A DNA stretch of 64,000 nucleotides from Altererythrobacter sp. Root672 (GCF_001427865.1 NZ_LMHH01000001.1:558001-622000), one strand, 5' to 3'. Positions 52,624 through 60,274 are shown, counted from the first letter of the stretch. Translations and numbers: made by a program. Notes: generated by a model from the letters alone, not told the origin.

Positions 52624-53686
52624 CGCTTTCAGTCCAGCCGAAGCGCAGGCCCTCCATGGCGAGGCCAGGCCCGAAGGCGATCGCGATGCCGGTGCGGGGC
52701 TTTTCTGCCATCAGCTTCTTGAGCACGAACATGACTGTGGCCGAGGACATGTTGCCGCAGTCCTGCAGCACCTCGCGCGAGGCAGTGAGCTTTTCCGGCG
52801 GGAGCTGGAGGCCGCGCTCCACGGCATCGACGATCGACCGCCCGCCGGGGTGAACCGCCCAGGCATCGATCTCGGTCACGGGCTTCCCCTCCGTCACCGA
52901 GTTGGCGACGGCTCCATCGCTCAGCGCCTCGGCCAGGCGCCCAGGGACTTCGCCGGATAGCTGCATGTCAAAGCCAGTGTCGCCAATGGTCCAGGTGATA
53001 AGCTCATGGCTGTCCTCGAGCGTTAGCGACAGACCTTGTCCGAGAGCCAGCCCCTCACCTTCGGCGCTTACGATCGCCGCGGCCGCGCCGTCGGCGAATT
53101 GGGCCATGGCCAGCAGGCGCTCGAGCTTGTCCGTCGGCTGGAGGTGCAGCGTGCATAGCTCGACCGAGATCACCAGGACCCGCGCGCTGGGTTCGGAACG
53201 GACGATATGTCCGGCGGTGCGCAAGGCGGTGACGCCCGCGTAGCAGCCCATGAAGCCGACCACGACCCGTTCGACCGTGGGATCGAGTCCCAGGCGGCGG
53301 GCGATAACCTGGTCCAGCCCCGGCGCCATGAACCCCGTGCAGCTGGCGACGACCAGGTGGGTTACCCGGCCCAGGTCTCCCAACTCGGCGATGGCCTCGA
53401 GCGCAAGCTTCGGTGCCTCGCGCGAGTAGATCTCCATCCGGGCGAGCGTTCCGGGAGCGTCGGCGGTGTCGTAGAAGCTTCCTTCGGCCTGATAGGTCTC
53501 GGCAGAGGATAGGACGGTGAAACGCCGTCCGATGCCTGAACGCTGCAGCATCCGTTCCAGCAAAGTGACTTCGCGGCGTCCTTCAAGCTGGCGCAAGGCC
53601 CAGGCGTTGTAGGTGGCATCGCATTCGCTAGCCGGCAGAGCGCAGGCAATCGCGTTGATTCGCGGCACTGGTTGGCCGGAGACCAT
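52613..53686 (-). CDS. Type III polyketide synthase (chalcone synthase-like)
   Basis: A 357-residue thiolase-fold enzyme. VVASCTGFMAPGLD contains the catalytic Cys116, WAVHPGGRSIVD contains His279 and CGNMSSATVMFVL contains Asn312: the complete Cys-His-Asn triad. GFMGCYAGVTALR and QFADGAAAAIV are family blocks. It extends a CoA-linked starter with malonyl-CoA and cyclises it; starter and ring type cannot be read from sequence. It is first in the operon and has no strong Shine-Dalgarno at ATG 53686. Confidence 0.93.
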   Translation of the reverse strand: MVSGQPVPRINAIACALPASECDATYNAWALRQLEGRREVTLLERMLQRSGIGRRFTVLSSAETYQAEGSFYDTADAPGTLARMEIYSREAPKLALEAIAELGDLGRVTHLVVASCTGFMAPGLDQVIARRLGLDPTVERVVVGFMGCYAGVTALRTAGHIVRSEPSARVLVISVELCTLHLQPTDKLERLLAMAQFADGAAAAIVSAEGEGLALGQGLSLTLEDSHELITWTIGDTGFDMQLSGEVPGRLAEALSDGAVANSVTEGKPVTEIDAWAVHPGGRSIVDAVERGLQLPPEKLTASREVLQDCGNMSSATVMFVLKKLMAEKPRTGIAIAFGPGLAMEGLRFGWTESDAR

Positions 53687-53743
53687 GGCGAAGATGTAGG
53701 CGTCCGTCGGGGAAACGAAAGAACCTTTGATAGAATTCCCGAA

Positions 53744-54127
53744 CTAAAAGATTCCAAGCACTTTGGGCCTTGCACCATCAACGGCTTTTCGATCCCGATC
53801 TTCGCATCGTTCGACTATCCCGATGGCATCGCTTGCGCGGCCGTTGGCCTTCTCCAGCTGTCCGGTTTGCGCCAGCCCGAACTGCATCCACACTCGGGCG
53901 ATCTGGTCGGCATAGAGCGCATCGCCGGCCGGGCCGGCCGGATAGTCTGCCCTGGACGTGATCGCAGGCGGGACTGATCCTTCGACGGGCTTGCGCCAGG
54001 CTTGCGGGATCAGTTCGGTGCAGGGCGCCTTATTGGCAATAATCGGTGGAGATCCCGCACAGGCCGTTGCGAGCAGCGCTATCGGCAGCGCCAGTGTCGG
54101 GCGCGGTGCGAACTTGATCCTGGGCAC
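53744..54127 (-). CDS. Putative outer-membrane lipoprotein spanin (Rz1-like)
   Basis: 127 residues from GTG 54127, which has AAGGAG seven bases upstream. The N-terminus has a signal with lipobox LLATACAGS (Cys at about residue 20), followed by a Pro/Cys-rich stretch (SPPIIANKAPCTELIP) and a helical C-terminus ending in an IVERCEDRD-like segment, seen in phage o-spanins. It overlaps the upstream i-spanin by 98 bp in another frame, the nested layout typical of Rz/Rz1 pairs. It would bridge to the i-spanin and disrupt the outer membrane at lysis. Based on architecture rather than clear homology. Confidence 0.6.
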   Translation of the reverse strand: MPRIKFAPRPTLALPIALLATACAGSPPIIANKAPCTELIPQAWRKPVEGSVPPAITSRADYPAGPAGDALYADQIARVWMQFGLAQTGQLEKANGRASDAIGIVERCEDRDRKAVDGARPKVLGIF

Positions 54128-54353
54128 GGGTAATCTCCTTGTCGAGAGCGTGTTCGGCGGAACCTCGCTCTCCGATGGTGTTGGCGGCGTCGGCCCCGCT
54201 GCGGACCGCGGCATCGCCGCGGCTGGCTTCGAAGCGGGCGGTGACCTCGGCCCGGCGGGCTCCGCTCAGAACCCCGGAGAACCAGAGGAGGGCGGCGGCC
54301 ATCAGCAGCAGGCCGGCCAGCCAGGCGAGGGGCTTGCGGATGAGGTCAGCCAT
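54030..54353 (-). CDS. Putative inner-membrane spanin (Rz-like)
   Basis: 107 residues with one N-terminal membrane anchor (LAWLAGLLLMAAALLWFSG, about residues 9-27) and a hydrophilic helical periplasmic part rich in Ala, Arg and Glu (about 30-92), ending in a Cys-containing tail (GLCGISTDYCQ). This is the layout of i-spanins. Its start overlaps the stop of the putative holin by eight bases. Together with the o-spanin it would complete the last step of lysis in a Gram-negative host. Confidence 0.55.
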   Translation of the reverse strand: MADLIRKPLAWLAGLLLMAAALLWFSGVLSGARRAEVTARFEASRGDAAVRSGADAANTIGERGSAEHALDKEITRAQDQVRTAPDTGAADSAARNGLCGISTDYCQ

Positions 54354-54702
54354 CGGCCAGTCCCGTTTCGCGGGCGACGTCCGCTTCAACGCCGTCGCGG
54401 CCCGCCCTGAAGCTCACCCGCCCACCGGCGAGGACGATGATCACCAGCACGGCGAGGCAAAGACCTAGCGTGCCGATGGCGAAGTGACTGTTGAGCGCGA
54501 GCGCTTCGACTTGCCGCTGAAGCAGCGCGAAACATTCGCCCATCGCGAGTTCCGGGCGGGTTTCGAACCCGAGGGCGCGGCTGCACCAATCCGGCGCGGC
54601 GATGATGCCGATCAGTCGCCAGGCGAAGTAGATCAGCGCGGCGCTGGTCACGGCGACGGCGATGAGGGCCCAGGTGCGGATCATGTTGCGCGGCCCGCTC
54701 AT
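54346..54702 (-). CDS. Putative holin
   Basis: 118 residues with two membrane segments (IRTWALIAVAVTSAALIYFA, about residues 8-27, and GTLGLCLAVLVIIVLAGG, about 77-94), a central soluble loop with two Cys, and a charged C-terminus. The position between endolysin and spanins, the size, and the ATGA overlap with the endolysin stop all fit a two-helix holin. No sequence family could be recognised, so the role rests on context. Confidence 0.5.
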   Translation of the reverse strand: MSGPRNMIRTWALIAVAVTSAALIYFAWRLIGIIAAPDWCSRALGFETRPELAMGECFALLQRQVEALALNSHFAIGTLGLCLAVLVIIVLAGGRVSFRAGRDGVEADVARETGLADG

Positions 54703-55247
54703 GCTGCACCTACCCGGTTGTCGAGCCAGCCGGCCATGAAGTCTTCGAACCGGGCGTTGCCTCGGGCGAGTGCAAAGTAGTGCGCGAACTGCAGGCCGTT
54801 GAGCGCCTTGAGCATGAGCTCGCGCGCCTCGGCTTCACCGCGTCGTCGGCGAAGGGCGCGGAAGGCGCCGAGCGTTGCCGGCCCGATGGCCCCGTCCTCG
54901 CTGATGTCGGCATAGTCCTGTCCGCGCCGGTTGAGCAGGTTGAGGGCCTGCTGAAACCACAGCTTGGCACGCTTGGGGCCGACGTTCACGCCGCTGTCGA
55001 TCACCTCTTCGGCGACGTGCGGATCGATCTCGGCGATACCGAGCAGGCCAGGCTTTTCGACGTATTCTCGTCGATAGATATCTCGCGCCAGGGCGATCGG
55101 AAAATCGCGCATCGGGCCCGAATAGCCATTCGCCCGGGCGACTCTCTGCGTGATCCCGTACTTCGTCGCGCCGCCGGGATCGGAGGGGTGATCGACGTAG
55201 CCGCCTTCGCGCACGAGTGTTCCTTCGATCAACTGATCTATCGTCAT
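54699..55247 (-). CDS. GH108-family endolysin (N-acetylmuramidase)
   Basis: 182 residues, no signal peptide. LVREGGYVDHPSDPGGATKYGIT contains the catalytic Glu14 and is the hallmark of glycoside hydrolase family 108; DSGVNVGPKRAKLWFQQALN and GAIGPATLGAFRA form the C-terminal peptidoglycan-binding domain 3. It cuts the glycan backbone of murein after release by a holin. GH108 enzymes serve phages, gene transfer agents and the TtsA-type toxin release system. The promoter at 55282-55310 drives it and it leads the lysis operon. Confidence 0.9.
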   Translation of the reverse strand: MTIDQLIEGTLVREGGYVDHPSDPGGATKYGITQRVARANGYSGPMRDFPIALARDIYRREYVEKPGLLGIAEIDPHVAEEVIDSGVNVGPKRAKLWFQQALNLLNRRGQDYADISEDGAIGPATLGAFRALRRRRGEAEARELMLKALNGLQFAHYFALARGNARFEDFMAGWLDNRVGAA

Positions 55248-55281
55248 GGTTCGGTTCTCTTCGAATGCTGGGGGTGACCTG

Positions 55282-55310
55282 CATATATGCGCATACGCAT
55301 ATTTTGTCAA
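55282..55310 (-). promoter_or_regulatory. Lysis-operon promoter with repressor operator in the spacer
   Basis: On the minus strand TTGACA (55310-55305), a 17-bp spacer and TATATG (55287-55282) form a near-consensus sigma-70 promoter. The perfect inverted repeat ATATGCG-CATA-CGCATAT (55285-55302) covers the spacer and part of the -10. Repressor binding here would exclude RNA polymerase. A further ATTATGCG half-site lies at 55315-55322. Confidence 0.75.
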
Positions 55311-55365
55311 GTGAATTATGCGTTAGGGGGTAGCGTTGGAAGGTCGCCGGTATTATGCTGGCGCC

Positions 55366-55971
55366 ATGAGTGGAAGCCTCGCAACCCGTATCAAAGCCAT
55401 CCGGCAGACTGCCGGGCTGAACCAGACGGAATTCGCCAATCGCCTGGGAACCACCCAGTCGACCGTGGCGCGGTGGGAGAAGGGCGCGGAGCCCAGCGGG
55501 CCCATGCTGCACGCCATCGCGAGGGTGGCGAGCACGACGGTTGAGAGGCTGATGGGAACCGACGACCTAGCCTCGGCGGCAGCGGACCAGATCCCGGTCG
55601 TCGGCTACGTCGGCGCCGGCGCGGCCGTGACCCCCTTCGACGACTACGCGCCCGGCGACGGCATGGCCTTCGTCGAACGGCCGCCGTTTGTCTCGGGGCG
55701 GGCGGTTGCGGTCGAAGTGAAGGGCGACAGCCTGCTACCTGTGGCCGAGGACGGCTGGCGCTTGGTCTACACCGGCGAACAGACGATCGTAGAGGACCAG
55801 GTCCTCAACAAGCTCTGCGTCGTCCAGTTGAGCGACGGGAGGCTGCTGGTGAAGCGCCTGATGCGCGGATCGAAGCCCCAGCGCTACCACCTGGTCTCGA
55901 CCAACGCGCCGATCATGGAGGACATCGAGATCGAATGGGCAGCGCCTGTGCGGGCGATCATCCCGCAGTGA
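55366..55971 (+). CDS. S24-family phage-type repressor (CI/LexA-like)
   Basis: 201 residues: an HTH_XRE domain (about 7-62; NQTEFANRLGTTQSTVARWE) and an S24 peptidase domain (about 76-200). YVGAGAAV has Ala84-Gly85 at the expected cleavage point, GDSLLP supplies Ser122 and LLVKRL supplies Lys163, the self-cleavage dyad. It is therefore a likely RecA-triggered repressor of the divergent lysis operon. A TATTAT hexamer at 55351-55356 lies just nine bases before the ATG, so its own mRNA may be leaderless. No Shine-Dalgarno is visible. Confidence 0.88.
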   Translation: MSGSLATRIKAIRQTAGLNQTEFANRLGTTQSTVARWEKGAEPSGPMLHAIARVASTTVERLMGTDDLASAAADQIPVVGYVGAGAAVTPFDDYAPGDGMAFVERPPFVSGRAVAVEVKGDSLLPVAEDGWRLVYTGEQTIVEDQVLNKLCVVQLSDGRLLVKRLMRGSKPQRYHLVSTNAPIMEDIEIEWAAPVRAIIPQ

Positions 55972-55998
55972 GGGCGGCCTCGGCCTGCATCAGGCAAT

Positions 55999-56025
55999 AA
56001 AAAACCCGCCATTACAGCGGGTTTT
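55999..56025. terminator. Bidirectional terminator between repressor and tRNA-Val
   Basis: AAAACCCGC-CATTACA-GCGGGTTTT. It gives a T run on both strands, so it can end the plus-strand repressor mRNA and the minus-strand tRNA transcript. Confidence 0.85.
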
Positions 56026-56039
56026 CTGCCTCGACCGGA

Positions 56040-56114
56040 TGGTGGGCGTAGGAAGGATTGAACTTCCGACCCCTGCGATGTCAACACAGTGCTCTACCAC
56101 TGAGCTATACGCCC
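56040..56114 (-). tRNA. tRNA-Val (anticodon GAC)
   Basis: Minus-strand cloverleaf: acceptor GGGCGTA/TACGCCC, D arm GCTC-AGTGGTA-GAGC, anticodon stem CTGTG/CGCAG with loop TTGACAT (GAC, reading GUC/GUU valine codons), T arm with GTTCAATCC, discriminator A and encoded CCA (56040-56042). No copy of its 3' end appears on the far side of the lysis cassette, so there is no evidence for integration at this tRNA. Confidence 0.95.
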
Positions 56115-56188
56115 GTACCCATCCGGTCGATCGGCAGGCGGGCCATCTAGCGCCGGGCAATCGTTATGACAAGGGCTGCTTTGGGTCT

Positions 56189-56572
56189 TCAGGGTCGAAA
56201 GGACGCTTCGGTCTTTTCGTCCTCGAAAATGCGTTCGACTTCGAGCACCAGATCCTTGAGGTGGAACGGCTTGGAGAGCATTTTCGCCTTCGGCGCTTCG
56301 CGGCTGGCCCGCAAGGTGACCGCGGCAAAGCCGGTGATGAACATCACGCGGGTGCCCGGGCAAATCTCGGCACAACGCTGCGCCAGTTCGATTCCGTCCA
56401 TTTCCGGCATCACGATGTCGGACAGGAGCAGATCGTATTGCTGCGATTCGAGCAGGGGGATGGCTTCCGTGCCGCGATCGACCGAATCGACCGAGTAGCC
56501 GGCCTGTTCGAGCGCCCGCGCCAAGTAGGTGCGCATCGCCTCGTCGTCTTCTGCCAGCAGGATGCGGATCAT
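56189..56572 (-). CDS. cpdR: Single-domain response regulator CpdR
   Basis: 127 residues: one receiver domain with ILLAEDDEAMRTYL acids, the phospho-acceptor Asp in LLLSDIVMPEMDG (about residue 51), Thr in MFITGFAA and Lys in MLSKPF. No output domain. In Caulobacter, CpdR in its unphosphorylated form brings ClpXP to the pole to degrade CtrA, and CckA/ChpT phosphorylates it. The cckA gene is at 32963 in this window. The neighbouring N-formylglutamate amidohydrolase-like gene is divergent, as in other alphaproteobacteria. Confidence 0.85.
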   Translation of the reverse strand: MIRILLAEDDEAMRTYLARALEQAGYSVDSVDRGTEAIPLLESQQYDLLLSDIVMPEMDGIELAQRCAEICPGTRVMFITGFAAVTLRASREAPKAKMLSKPFHLKDLVLEVERIFEDEKTEASFRP

Positions 56573-56701
56573 CAAGGCCCCCTTGTCAGGTCTGTGCGTT
56601 GCGATCCCTTATCCGCGACCAATTTAAGAATCTTCTAGATTGTCGCGGCTGCCCAGCTTTGACACATATCGGAAACGCGGTCAGCTTAGAATTTTGCGGA
56701 G

Positions 56702-57634
56702 ATGGGCCCAGTGGCACGAGAATCGCGCAACTTGCGCGGCGGAAGCATTCCGGGAACGGCCGCCCATCCGGCGTTTACCCTGACCCAGAGAATTGCGCCC
56801 CCGGTTCCGGTCATCATTGCCGTGCCGCATGCGGGCCGAGTCTATCCGGCCGAGTTCGCCGAAAACTTCCGCCATTCTTCACAGGCCAGCTTGAGGCTGG
56901 AAGACCGCTTTGCGGACCTGGTGGCAGAGGCCGTCGCGCGGGAGACCGGTGCGTCGCTGCTGGTGGCCCACGCGCCTCGGGCGATGATCGACCTCAACCG
57001 CGCGCCCGACGACATCGACTGGGACATGGTCGAAGGCGAAGCTCCGGTTAGCCGTACCCGCCACGCAGCCGGCCGGCGCGCTCGCAGCGGGCTGGGGCTG
57101 GTGCCGCGGCGTCTTCCGGGGCTGGGTGAGCTGTGGAAGCAGGGCATGACGTGCGAGGAACTGGCTGCGCGGATCGAGCAAGTGCACCAGCCCTATCATG
57201 CGGCTTTGTCGCGCGGGCTTGAGAGCTTGCGCGACCGGTGGGGGGCGGCGTTGCTGATCGACCTCCACTCGATGCCGCCGCTCGGCCCGAAGCGCGGTTC
57301 GGATGCCGCAGTCGATTTCGTGATTGGCGACCGATTCGGCGCTTCGGCGAGCAGCAGTCTGTCGGCCGCCGCGTTCGATCACTTTACCTCGATCGGCCGT
57401 CGCGCGGCGCATAACCGGCCCTATGCCGGCGGGTACGTGCTCGACAGGCACGCGTCGCCTTCGCGCGGGTTGCACGCGTTGCAGCTTGAAATTTGCCGGG
57501 CGACCTATCTCGACAGCGAGCTGCGCGAGCCGGGACCGGGACTCGAAGCGATAACCAACGCTGTGTCGGGGCTGATTCGCCGTCTGTCGGGAGAATTGAT
57601 TGGCGGCTGGGGTTTACCGCAAGCCGCGGAATAG
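56702..57634 (+). CDS. N-formylglutamate amidohydrolase family protein
   Basis: 310 residues. VIIAVPHAGRVYPAEFAEN holds the first metal His, DLNRAPDDIDW a conserved Asp/Asn/Arg block, and LLIDLHSMPPLGPKRGSD the second metal site. The family hydrolyses N-formylglutamate in histidine breakdown (HutG), but no other hut gene is near, so a different N-formyl or amide substrate is possible. GGAG abuts ATG 56702 with no spacing; GTG at 56711, nine bases further, may be the true start. Confidence 0.8.
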   Translation: MGPVARESRNLRGGSIPGTAAHPAFTLTQRIAPPVPVIIAVPHAGRVYPAEFAENFRHSSQASLRLEDRFADLVAEAVARETGASLLVAHAPRAMIDLNRAPDDIDWDMVEGEAPVSRTRHAAGRRARSGLGLVPRRLPGLGELWKQGMTCEELAARIEQVHQPYHAALSRGLESLRDRWGAALLIDLHSMPPLGPKRGSDAAVDFVIGDRFGASASSSLSAAAFDHFTSIGRRAAHNRPYAGGYVLDRHASPSRGLHALQLEICRATYLDSELREPGPGLEAITNAVSGLIRRLSGELIGGWGLPQAAE

Positions 57635-57853
57635 CCTTCAGCAGGCTCTGCCCATGAAAAAACCACCTCGTGCACAATGGCACGAGGTGGCCAAGGTTCA
57701 GGGAGGAGGTACGCCGAGGCGTACCTATCCAGCCGAGCCATGAGGGAAGCGTCGGCCGGACATCGCGTATTTAGACCTTATTGGCTGCGCTTCAAGGGGG
57801 TGGCAGATCGAAAGGTTCGATCCGCCTTGAAGCCACCACGTCTAGTCCGCGGA
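57635..57853 (-). ncRNA. Candidate three-hairpin RNA or structured sapC 3' end
   Basis: The gap between the two convergent genes holds three strong hairpins. In minus-strand order: GCTTCAAGG/CCTTGAAGC (57789-57833) with an inner GATCGAA-AGG-TTCGATC; AGGTACGCC-GA-GGCGTACCT (57707-57726); and the terminator hairpin CCACCTCGTGC/GCACGAGGTGG (57663-57690) ending in six T. It may be a small RNA or a processed 3' UTR of sapC. No own promoter was identified. Confidence 0.4.
57657..57690 (-). terminator. Rho-independent terminator, minus strand
   Basis: A perfect 11-bp stem (CCACCTCGTGC/GCACGAGGTGG) followed by TTTTTT on the minus strand. It ends transcription coming from sapC or the structured element before it. 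Confidence 0.85.
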
Positions 57854-58621
57854 TCAGTTGGCTGCGCCGGGACCCTTGCCCTGCTGCACCTGCTTGGCGA
57901 AAATGATCCGCATCAGGTCGAGCGAGAACAGGTGGGCAAAGACCAGCGGCAGGAGCCCGATCTCGTTCCACTGCTTGAGCTTCTCGCCATCGAGCGTCCG
58001 CAGCTTTTCCTGGTTCACCATCTTGAAGCCCCGATAAATGAAGGGCTGGTCAGGCTTGTCGCCCTGCTGGATCGCCACTTCGCCGTCCATCAACAGGTCG
58101 GCCTTGGCCAATTCTTCCATGAAGGCCTGGGTGCGGGCGCCGGCTTCTTCGAACTTCTGGCAGAAGTCGAGCAGGCCCTTGGTGTGGTCGCTCGGCTGGC
58201 CGTCTACGAACAGGGCATGGCCCTCTTCGAAATCGCCCATCAGCTCGGCCGACGGGTCGAAGCAGAGGGACATCTCTTCGGCGTTCGGGGTCAGCTTGGC
58301 GAGGAGCATCGGATAGCGGCGAATATAAGCCGGGACGTAGACGTCTTCGGCCAGCTGACCGTCGCTGTCGAAATAGACGTTCACACCCTCGTTAAGACCC
58401 AGCAGGGCGAGGGGAACGGAGCTGTCGCCCGACGAAAAGACGATCGGAAAATAACGCTGAGCTTGCGCGAATTCGTCCACCGTGAGGGGAATCGCGTGCT
58501 GGGTGCCGACCCAAGTGGCTTTGTCCACCGAGCGCGCTTTCCAGGTGCCGTGGTCACGGCTGTTGAGCGGCATCAGGTCATTGTAGAACAGGGGCAATTG
58601 AGGTTGCGGCGCGCTGGCCAT
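57854..58621 (-). CDS. SapC family protein
   Basis: 255 residues matching the SapC family: LFYNDLMPLNSRDHGTWKAR near the start, YFPIVFSSGDSSVPLALLGLNEGVNVYFDSDG in the middle, and YIRRYPMLLAKLTPNAEEM. The C-terminus is hydrophobic (LPLVFAHLFSLDLMRIIFAKQV). The family name comes from Campylobacter S-layer literature, but in alphaproteobacteria the role is unknown; it often lies near 2-oxoglutarate oxygenases. None is adjacent here. GGAGAG lies five bases before ATG 58621. Confidence 0.88.
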   Translation of the reverse strand: MASAPQPQLPLFYNDLMPLNSRDHGTWKARSVDKATWVGTQHAIPLTVDEFAQAQRYFPIVFSSGDSSVPLALLGLNEGVNVYFDSDGQLAEDVYVPAYIRRYPMLLAKLTPNAEEMSLCFDPSAELMGDFEEGHALFVDGQPSDHTKGLLDFCQKFEEAGARTQAFMEELAKADLLMDGEVAIQQGDKPDQPFIYRGFKMVNQEKLRTLDGEKLKQWNEIGLLPLVFAHLFSLDLMRIIFAKQVQQGKGPGAAN

Positions 58622-58702
58622 TATGTCTCTCCGGAATGGCTGGTTATCAAGGCCCGATGCGGGGTCCCGCACTCGAATGGGGGGCTTTAAAGCCGCCGGG
58701 CA

Positions 58703-60145
58703 TCAGGTGCAAGGCGGGACGAGTTTGCCGGGATTGAGCAGGTTGGCCGGATCGAGCGCATGCTTGACCGCGCGCATCATCGCAAGCTGCACCGGATCGC
58801 CAAGCCGGCCCAGTTCGTCTCGCTTGAGTTGGCCGATGCCATGTTCGGCGCTGATCGAGCCGCCCCATTGGGTCACGAGGTCATGGACGAAGGCGCTGAT
58901 CGCCTTGCCATCGCCCGCTTCCCACTCGCCACGAACGGCGCCAGCGGGGGCGAGCACGTGAAAATGGACGTTGCCATCGCCCAGGTGGCCGAACGCGACG
59001 GCCCGGGTCGAAGGGAACCGTGCCTCGACGTCCGGCACCGCAGCGGAAACGAAATCCGCCATGCGGGCGACCGGGACCGAAATGTCGTGCTGCACTGCCG
59101 GGCCCAGGGCGCGCTCGGCCGGAGCGATCTCGTCGCGCAGCAGCCAGAACTGTTCCGCTTGGGCTTCGTTTGCGGCGATGGTCGCATCCTCGACCAGGCC
59201 GGCTTCGAACGCCGTTTCGAGCAGCGTCTGCGCGAGAGCAGGCAAGGCGTCCGCCCCGGCCGCATCGGCAGCCAGTTCGATCAGCACATTCCATTCGTGC
59301 TGTCCCTGCAGCGGCGAGCGTGAGCCGGGCACATGGGCCAGCACGGCCTCAAGACTGTGACGCGGCATGATCTCGAAGCCCTCGAGCGCGTCGCCGGCGA
59401 TTGTCTCGCTATGCAGCAGCAAGGCGCGCGCAGCGGTCACCGATTCCAGGCCAGCCCACAGAACGGCACGGTCCGCGAGCGCCGGAAGCAGACGCAGCGT
59501 GGCGGCGGTGACGATGCCCAGCGTACCCTCGGACCCAATCAGCAGCTGCTTGAGATCGAACCCGCGATTGTCCTTCTTCAGCGGGACGAGCGCGTCGAAC
59601 ACTTTGCCGTCGGCCAGCACGGCTTCGATGCCGAGCACTTGCGTGCGCATCGAGCCGTGACGCAGGACCTGCGTGCCTCCGGCGTTGGTGGAAATCAGGC
59701 CGCCGACAGTCGCCGAGCCCTTGCCGCCCAGGGTCAGCGGGAAGCGCAAGTGTTCCGCCGCCGCTGCCTCGTGAAGGGTCTGCAGGATGACGCCGGCCTC
59801 ACAGGTGATTTCGCGCGCCGTGGGGTCGAAATGGCGGATTGCGTTCATCCGCCGCAGCGAGAGCAGCATCGCGTGGCCGGTCTCGTCAGGAGTCGCTCCG
59901 CCCGACATGCCGCTGTTTCCGCCTTGCGGCACCACCGGCACTCCAAACTCGGCGCACAGCTTCATCAAGGCGGAGACCTCGGCCGTTGAAGCGGGCGATG
60001 CGAGGGCCATCGCGCGACCGCTGAAACGGCCGCGCCAATCGGTCAGCCAAGGCTGCAACAGCTCCGGATCGCGGGTCAGGCCGCGCTCGCCCAGAAGCTC
60101 ACCCGCCGCTGCGAGAAATTGTTCCTGATCGGTCATGATCGGCAT
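58703..60145 (-). CDS. FAD-linked oxidase (GlcD/D-2-hydroxyglutarate dehydrogenase-like)
   Basis: 480 residues: an FAD-binding type 4 domain (about residues 40-220; PQGGNSGMSGGA, LGGKGSATVGGLISTNAGG, LIGSEGTLGIVT) and an FAD-oxidase C domain (about 225-478) with AFGHLGDGNVHFHV and SAEHGIGQLKRDELG, whose His residues bind metal and substrate. It should oxidise a D-2-hydroxy acid such as D-2-hydroxyglutarate or D-lactate and pass electrons to a flavoprotein or quinone. ATG 60145 or ATG 60136 could start; neither has an SD. Confidence 0.85.
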   Translation of the reverse strand: MPIMTDQEQFLAAAGELLGERGLTRDPELLQPWLTDWRGRFSGRAMALASPASTAEVSALMKLCAEFGVPVVPQGGNSGMSGGATPDETGHAMLLSLRRMNAIRHFDPTAREITCEAGVILQTLHEAAAAEHLRFPLTLGGKGSATVGGLISTNAGGTQVLRHGSMRTQVLGIEAVLADGKVFDALVPLKKDNRGFDLKQLLIGSEGTLGIVTAATLRLLPALADRAVLWAGLESVTAARALLLHSETIAGDALEGFEIMPRHSLEAVLAHVPGSRSPLQGQHEWNVLIELAADAAGADALPALAQTLLETAFEAGLVEDATIAANEAQAEQFWLLRDEIAPAERALGPAVQHDISVPVARMADFVSAAVPDVEARFPSTRAVAFGHLGDGNVHFHVLAPAGAVRGEWEAGDGKAISAFVHDLVTQWGGSISAEHGIGQLKRDELGRLGDPVQLAMMRAVKHALDPANLLNPGKLVPPCT

Positions 60146-60274
60146 TTGCCAGCGCCGAGAGAGCGTTGCAAAGGCCAATTCCTGGGTTAAGCCGGTATTC
60201 AATCAGTCGGTCTAGAAGGCTCCGCTAACCGCCGCCCACTTCCGGTAACCCAATACCGAGCACCGCATCCCTTC

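Noticed and set aside
55247-55366. CtrA-binding site (TTAA-N7-TTAA) in the lysis promoter
   Set aside because: No such motif is present, so direct CtrA control is not supported by sequence.
53690-56114. Attachment sites for an element integrated at tRNA-Val
   Set aside because: No repeat of the tRNA 3' end was seen near 53700, and there is no integrase, so the lysis cassette cannot be called an integrated element.
57505-57741. 78-codon minus-strand frame over the terminator after sapC
   Set aside because: It runs through a strong terminator and into antisense of the amidohydrolase gene, so translation is unlikely.
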